A model generated the notes under the pieces. That model made no database searches. It was given only the letters and a program-made list of their open reading frames with translations, and had not been told where the DNA came from. A program made the translations under genes and the position numbers. Source: Planobispora longispora (lineage in GTDB: Bacteria > Actinomycetota > Actinomycetes > Streptosporangiales > Streptosporangiaceae). From it: a stretch of 64,000 bases of DNA. The stretch covers positions 434,001 through 498,000 of the forward strand of contig NZ_BOOH01000019.1 in assembly GCF_016863135.1 (NCBI RefSeq). Reading direction: 5' to 3'. Shown one piece after another: positions 59,940 to 64,000 of the stretch (positions are counted from its first letter, which is position 1; each line of letters starts with the position of its first letter).

Positions 59940-61290
59940 TGGGAACCTCCTTGCGCCCCACCCCGTGGTAGTGCGGCAGGTCGAGTGGCGGCACCGGGAA
60001 GCCGCCGGCGGTGGGTTCGGCCTGGAGCTGCTCGAACTCGGCCTCGACCTGCGCGGCCTTGGCCTCTCTGCGCCGCTGCAGAGTGGTGTCGAAGCGCAGC
60101 CAGATCGCCAGGGCCCCGGCGAGGACGACCGCCCCCAGGATCAGGACGACGGTCTGGTTCACCCCGTCCAGCCGCATGGCGCGCATGGTGGCGACCAGCA
60201 GGATCCAGGCCAGGTTGGCCGGGATCAGGATCTTCCAGCCGAGGGACATGAGCTGGTCGTAGCGGACGCGCGGCAGCGAGGCGCGGGCCCAGATGAAGAA
60301 GGAGAAGACCAGCACCATCTTCAGGAAGAACCACAGCAGCGGCCAGTAGCCGGTGTTCGCCCCGTCCCACATGGAGATCGGCCACGGGGCCCGCCAGCCG
60401 CCCATGAACAGGGTGATCGACACGGCCGAGACGACGAAGACGTTGACGTACTCGGCGAGCATGATGACCGCGAACTTCAGCGAGTTGGAATACTCGGTCT
60501 GGAAGCCGCCGACCAGCTCGCCCTCGCCCTCGGGCAGGTCGAAGGGGACCCGGTTGGTCTCGCCCAGCATCGTGATGACGTAGATCGCGAAGGACGGGAT
60601 CAGCAGGATCATGTACCAGGAGGGCAGCGGGATGTCCACGTCGCCCAGCGCGAACGAGCCGCCGTTCGCCTGCGCGGCGACGATGCCCGAGGTGGACAGC
60701 GTGCCGGCGAACAGGAACACGCCCACGAACGACAGACCCATCGCGATCTCGTAGGAGACCACCTGCGCGCTGGCGCGCAGCCCGCCCAGCATCGCGTACG
60801 GCGAGCGGGAGCCCCACCCGGCCAGCACGATGCCGTACACGCCGATGGAGGCCATGGCCAGCACCAGCAGCACCGCGACCGGCAGGTCGGTCAGCTGCAG
60901 CGGCGTCTCGACGCCGAACATGTTGACCTTCGGGCCCATCGGGATGACCGAGAAGGCCAGGAAGGCGGGGACCGCGAGCACGACCGGGGCGATGAAGTAG
61001 ATCACCTTGTCGACGGTCCGCGGCATCAGGTCTTCCTTCAGACCCATCTTCAGACCGTCGGCCACCGACTGGAGCAGACCGAACTTGCCCGCCCGGTTGG
61101 GGCCGTACCGGTTCTGCATGCGGGAGATGAGCTTGCGCTCGAACCACACGCCGAACAGGACGCCCAGCATCAGCACGACGAAGATGACGACGGACTTGAG
61201 GATCACGATCCCGATCGGATCGTGCCCGAAGTCGTCCAGGGTCGGATCCGCGGCCGGGGCCGCGAGCAGGGTCATGCTCATGAGGCTCAT
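59926..61290 (-). CDS. nuoH: NADH-quinone oxidoreductase subunit H
   Basis: Membrane subunit forming much of the quinone chamber, 454 residues and eight or nine helices. Conserved blocks are [31 protein letters not shown] near residue 50 and [25 protein letters not shown] near residue 245, the acidic loop near the quinone. The C-terminal 60 residues are an extra soluble tail. ATG 61290 overlaps the nuoG stop by 4 bp. Confidence 0.96.
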   Translation of the reverse strand: MSLMSMTLLAAPAADPTLDDFGHDPIGIVILKSVVIFVVLMLGVLFGVWFERKLISRMQNRYGPNRAGKFGLLQSVADGLKMGLKEDLMPRTVDKVIYFIAPVVLAVPAFLAFSVIPMGPKVNMFGVETPLQLTDLPVAVLLVLAMASIGVYGIVLAGWGSRSPYAMLGGLRASAQVVSYEIAMGLSFVGVFLFAGTLSTSGIVAAQANGGSFALGDVDIPLPSWYMILLIPSFAIYVITMLGETNRVPFDLPEGEGELVGGFQTEYSNSLKFAVIMLAEYVNVFVVSAVSITLFMGGWRAPWPISMWDGANTGYWPLLWFFLKMVLVFSFFIWARASLPRVRYDQLMSLGWKILIPANLAWILLVATMRAMRLDGVNQTVVLILGAVVLAGALAIWLRFDTTLQRRREAKAAQVEAEFEQLQAEPTAGGFPVPPLDLPHYHGVGRKEVPSGTN

Positions 61291-63710
61291 GAGGCGCTCC
61301 CGATCTTGACGAGGTCACCGGCGACGGCACGCAGGTCGCGGGTCACCGAGGAGCCGCCGGAGTTGGCCGGCAGCCACACCACCCGGTCGGGCAGGTCGGC
61401 GATCCGCACCGGCAGGCTCAGCGAACCCCGCGCGGCGGTGATGGTGATCTTGTCGCCGTCGGCGACCCCCGCCTCGGCCGCGGTGACCGGGGACAGCAGC
61501 GCCTCGGCCGCGCGGGCGGTTCCGGCGAGGTACGGCTCGCCCGCCTGCAGGCGGCCGTCGTCGAGCAGCTGGTGCCAGGTGGCGAGGAGGGCCTCACCGG
61601 CCTGCGGAGCGGTGCCCGACCGGAAGGTCACGCGGGGCGCCTCGACCCTGGCGCCCCGCCACGCGCCGATCGAGCCGAGCTCGCGGCGGGCGGCGGCCGG
61701 GTCCGGCAGGCCGAGGTGCACGTCCATGTGGTCGGCGATCGAGGAGATCACCCGCAGGTCGCTCATCACGCCGGGGACGTTCAGGGCCGCCTCGAAGGTA
61801 CGGCCGCGCCCTTCCCAGTTGACGAACGTGCCCGCCTTCTCCGACGCCGCGGCGACCGGGAGCACCACGTCGGCGCGGTCGGTGACCGCGCTGGGACGCT
61901 GCTCCAGGCTGACGATGAACGGCGTGTTCTCCAGGGCCTCCAGGGCGGCCTGCGGGTCGGGCAGGTCGTAGGGGTCGACGCCGGCGATCAGGAGGGCGTC
62001 GAGGTCCTCGTGCAGCGCCGCCGCCAGGATGGCGGAGGTGTCGCGGCCCGGGGTCTCCGGGAGCGAGGCGACGTCCCACGCCCGGGCCACCTCGGCGCGG
62101 GCGGCCTCGTCGGCGACCGGGCGGCCGATCGGCAGGAGGTTCGGCATCGCCCCGGCCTCGACGGCGCCGCGCTCGCCGGCGCGGCGCGGGATCCAGGCGA
62201 GGCGGGCGCCGCTGGCCTCGGCCAGCCGGACCAGCGCGGACAGCGCACCCGGGGAGGTGGCGAGCCGCTCACCGGCGAGGATGATCGCACCGGGCTGCTT
62301 GACCGCCTCGGCGGCGGGGGAATCGCCGGAGAGCAGGTTCTCCAGGGCCTCGGCCTCGGCCCCGGGCGCCGACGGGATGAGCGTGGCGCCCATCTTGGCC
62401 AGGGAGGAGGTGGCGAACGGCGCGACCGAGAAGACCGCCAGGCCCTTCTTCCGCCACGCCTTGCGCAGGCGCAGGAAGACGATCGGCGACTCCTCCTCGG
62501 GCTCGAAGCCCACCAGGAACACGGCCGGGGCCGCCTCCAGGTCGCGGTAGCGGACCTCGATGCTCTTGCCCGCGACGGCGTGCGCGAGGAACTGCGTCTC
62601 CTCCGCCGAGTGGGGCCGGGAGCGGAAGTCGACGTCGTTGGTCGCCAGGGCGATCCGGGCGAACTTGGCGTAGCCGTACGCCTCCTCGACCGTGACCCGG
62701 CCGCCGACCAGCACGCCCGCGCGCCCGCGGGCCGCGGCCAGGCCCTTGGCCGCGACGGCGAGCGCCTCGGGCCAGGAGGCCGGGACCAGGCGCCCCTCCT
62801 CGTCACGGATGAGCGGGGTCTTCAGCCGGTTGGGCTGGGTGGCGTAGGTGAAGGCCCAGCGGCCCTTGTCGCAGTTCCACTCCTCGTTGACCTCGGGGTC
62901 GTCCCCGGCCAGGCGGCGGGTGACCCGGCCGCGGCGGTGGTCGGTGCGCAGGGAGCAGCCGCTGGCGCAGTGCTCGCAGGCGCTCGGCGTGGAGACCAGG
63001 TCGAACGGGCGGGCCTGGAACCGGTAGGCGGCGCCGGTCAGCGCGCCCACCGGGCAGATCTGGACGGTGTTGCCCGAGTAGTAGGACTCGAACGGCGCGC
63101 CGTCGGCGGTGCCGACCTGCTCCTTGGCCCCGCGCTCGAAGAACTCGATGAGCGGGTCGCCGGCGATCTCGTCGGCGAAGCGCAGGCAGCGCGCGCACTG
63201 CACGCAGCGCTCGCGGTCCAGCAGCACCTGGGTGGAGAGCGGGACCGGCTTGGCGAAGACGCGCTTCTTCTCCTGGAAGCGGCTCTCGCCCTGGCCGTTG
63301 GACATCGCCTGGTTCTGCAGCGGGCACTCGCCGCCCTTGTCGCAGACCGGGCAGTCGAGCGGGTGGTTCATGAGCAGCAGCTCCATGACACCGCGCTGCG
63401 CCTTCTCCGCGACCGGGGAGGTGAGCTGGGTCTGGACCACCATGCCGGGGGCGACCTCGATGGCGCAGGAGGGCTGCGGCTTCGGGAAGCCGCGGCCGTT
63501 GCCCGCGTCCGGGATCTCCACCAGACACTGGCGGCAGTTGGCCGCCGGGTCCAGCAGCGGGTGGTCGCAGAAGCGCGGGATCTGGATGCCGAGCAGCTCC
63601 GCCGCCCGGATGATCAGCGTCCCCTTCGGGACGCTCACCTGGAACCCGTCGATGGTGAGGGTCACCAGGTCCACCGGCGCCTGCGCCGGGGTGGTCGCTT
63701 CAACCGTCAT
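61287..63710 (-). CDS. nuoG: NADH-quinone oxidoreductase subunit G
   Basis: The 807-residue iron-sulfur subunit. It carries N1b ([15 protein letters not shown]), N5 ([14 protein letters not shown]), N4 (CVQCARC, CPVGAL) and an extra N7-type set (CEHCASGC then NCDKGRW). The rest is a molybdopterin-oxidoreductase-like domain without a visible active-site ligand. Presence of N7 is a feature of many bacterial but not mitochondrial NuoG proteins. ATG 63710 overlaps the nuoF stop by 4 bp. Confidence 0.96.
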   Translation of the reverse strand: MTVEATTPAQAPVDLVTLTIDGFQVSVPKGTLIIRAAELLGIQIPRFCDHPLLDPAANCRQCLVEIPDAGNGRGFPKPQPSCAIEVAPGMVVQTQLTSPVAEKAQRGVMELLLMNHPLDCPVCDKGGECPLQNQAMSNGQGESRFQEKKRVFAKPVPLSTQVLLDRERCVQCARCLRFADEIAGDPLIEFFERGAKEQVGTADGAPFESYYSGNTVQICPVGALTGAAYRFQARPFDLVSTPSACEHCASGCSLRTDHRRGRVTRRLAGDDPEVNEEWNCDKGRWAFTYATQPNRLKTPLIRDEEGRLVPASWPEALAVAAKGLAAARGRAGVLVGGRVTVEEAYGYAKFARIALATNDVDFRSRPHSAEETQFLAHAVAGKSIEVRYRDLEAAPAVFLVGFEPEEESPIVFLRLRKAWRKKGLAVFSVAPFATSSLAKMGATLIPSAPGAEAEALENLLSGDSPAAEAVKQPGAIILAGERLATSPGALSALVRLAEASGARLAWIPRRAGERGAVEAGAMPNLLPIGRPVADEAARAEVARAWDVASLPETPGRDTSAILAAALHEDLDALLIAGVDPYDLPDPQAALEALENTPFIVSLEQRPSAVTDRADVVLPVAAASEKAGTFVNWEGRGRTFEAALNVPGVMSDLRVISSIADHMDVHLGLPDPAAARRELGSIGAWRGARVEAPRVTFRSGTAPQAGEALLATWHQLLDDGRLQAGEPYLAGTARAAEALLSPVTAAEAGVADGDKITITAARGSLSLPVRIADLPDRVVWLPANSGGSSVTRDLRAVAGDLVKIGSAS

Positions 63711-64000
63711 GCGTTCCCCCACACCGTGGACGGAGCGTGATCGAACGGGCAGCCGCCGATCTCGAAGTGCTTGAGGTACTCGTCGCGGAAGTACTTCACC
63801 GACGAGTGGATGGGGCTGGTGGCGCCGTCGCCGAGGGCGCAGAAGGAGCGGCCCAGGATGTTGTCGGCGATGTCGGTGATCGTGGTCAGGTCCTCCTCGG
63901 TGCCCTGACCCTTCTCCAGCCTCTTGAGCACCTGCTTGAGCCAGTAGGTGCCCTCCCGGCAGGGAGTGCACTTGCCGCAGGACTCGTGCGCGTAGAACTC
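63707..64000 (-). CDS. nuoF: NADH-quinone oxidoreductase subunit F (C-terminal part; 5' end outside window)
   Basis: The last 97 residues of NuoF, the NADH- and FMN-binding subunit. [16 protein letters not shown] at the window edge supplies three of the four Cys of cluster N3, and [23 protein letters not shown] provides the fourth Cys. The frame is open to the edge, so it is partial. It couples to nuoG by ATGA overlap, giving the order F-G-H-I-J-K-L-M-N on this strand. Confidence 0.95.
   Translation of the reverse strand, partial: EFYAHESCGKCTPCREGTYWLKQVLKRLEKGQGTEEDLTTITDIADNILGRSFCALGDGATSPIHSSVKYFRDEYLKHFEIGGCPFDHAPSTVWGNA

Overview
The window is a high-GC actinobacterial chromosome segment. 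The supporting signs are frequent GTG starts, ATGA/GTGA translational coupling, a SARP-type regulator with NB-ARC and TPR domains, a conservon-type histidine kinase/DUF742 pair, many MarR/GntR/LysR/WYL regulators, and a 14-subunit-type nuo operon. A filamentous actinomycete of the Streptosporangiales type is my best guess, but taxonomy is inference only.

Region 1 (1-29.7 kb) is a surface glycan / exopolysaccharide locus. A minus-strand operon makes sugar nucleotides: sugar-phosphate cytidylyltransferase-like protein, C-methyltransferase, PIG-L deacetylase, PhyH-like dioxygenase, then rmlD-rmlB-rmlA with rmlC on the other strand. It is headed by a WbaP/CpsE-type initiating phosphosugar transferase. 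Next come a Wzz/CpsD-like chain-length protein with degraded P-loop motifs, an acetyltransferase-deacetylase pair, a membrane-anchored propeller-like protein, and a plus-strand operon with GT2, O-antigen-ligase-like polymerase, Wzx-like flippase and sulfotransferase. A 950-residue secreted fibrinogen-like/propeller protein ends this part at a perfect 18-bp hairpin. After a repeat-rich island, a second minus-strand operon carries a paralogous initiating transferase, an APH-fold protein and a split Alg14/Alg13-type glycosyltransferase. A secreted DNRLRE/GH26-like protein is divergent from it. Together the genes can supply dTDP-rhamnose and modified sugars, start chains on undecaprenyl phosphate, extend, flip, polymerise, sulfate and acetylate/deacetylate a polymer.

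Region 2 (22.0-24.0 kb) is an island inside that locus. Two approximately 470-bp inverted repeats, each with an internal 22-bp inverted repeat, flank about 1 kb. That interval holds a truncated IS256-family transposase and a SnoaL/SgcJ-type gene driven by a MerR/SoxR-type promoter with an apparently leaderless start.

Region 3 (29.7-52.2 kb) is a mixed accessory region of small regulator-effector units: FCD-GntR/EamA exporter, orphan barstar overlapping a SWIM-finger gene, partial conservon, two GNAT enzymes, MarR, a DHFR-like reductase, a WYL regulator with a divergent pair of unknown genes, aldo/keto reductase with LysR, a NarL-type two-component system, SARP with an AhpD-like protein, an AlkD-like repair protein, a ClpN-domain protein, msrA, rarD and a second MarR. 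Several carry readable operators, and one small gene is frameshifted.

Region 4 (52.2-64 kb) is the respiratory complex I operon nuoF(partial)-G-H-I-J-K-L-M-N on the minus strand, followed by a long-chain polyprenyl diphosphate synthase that probably supplies the menaquinone side chain. No tRNA, rRNA or CRISPR was seen.
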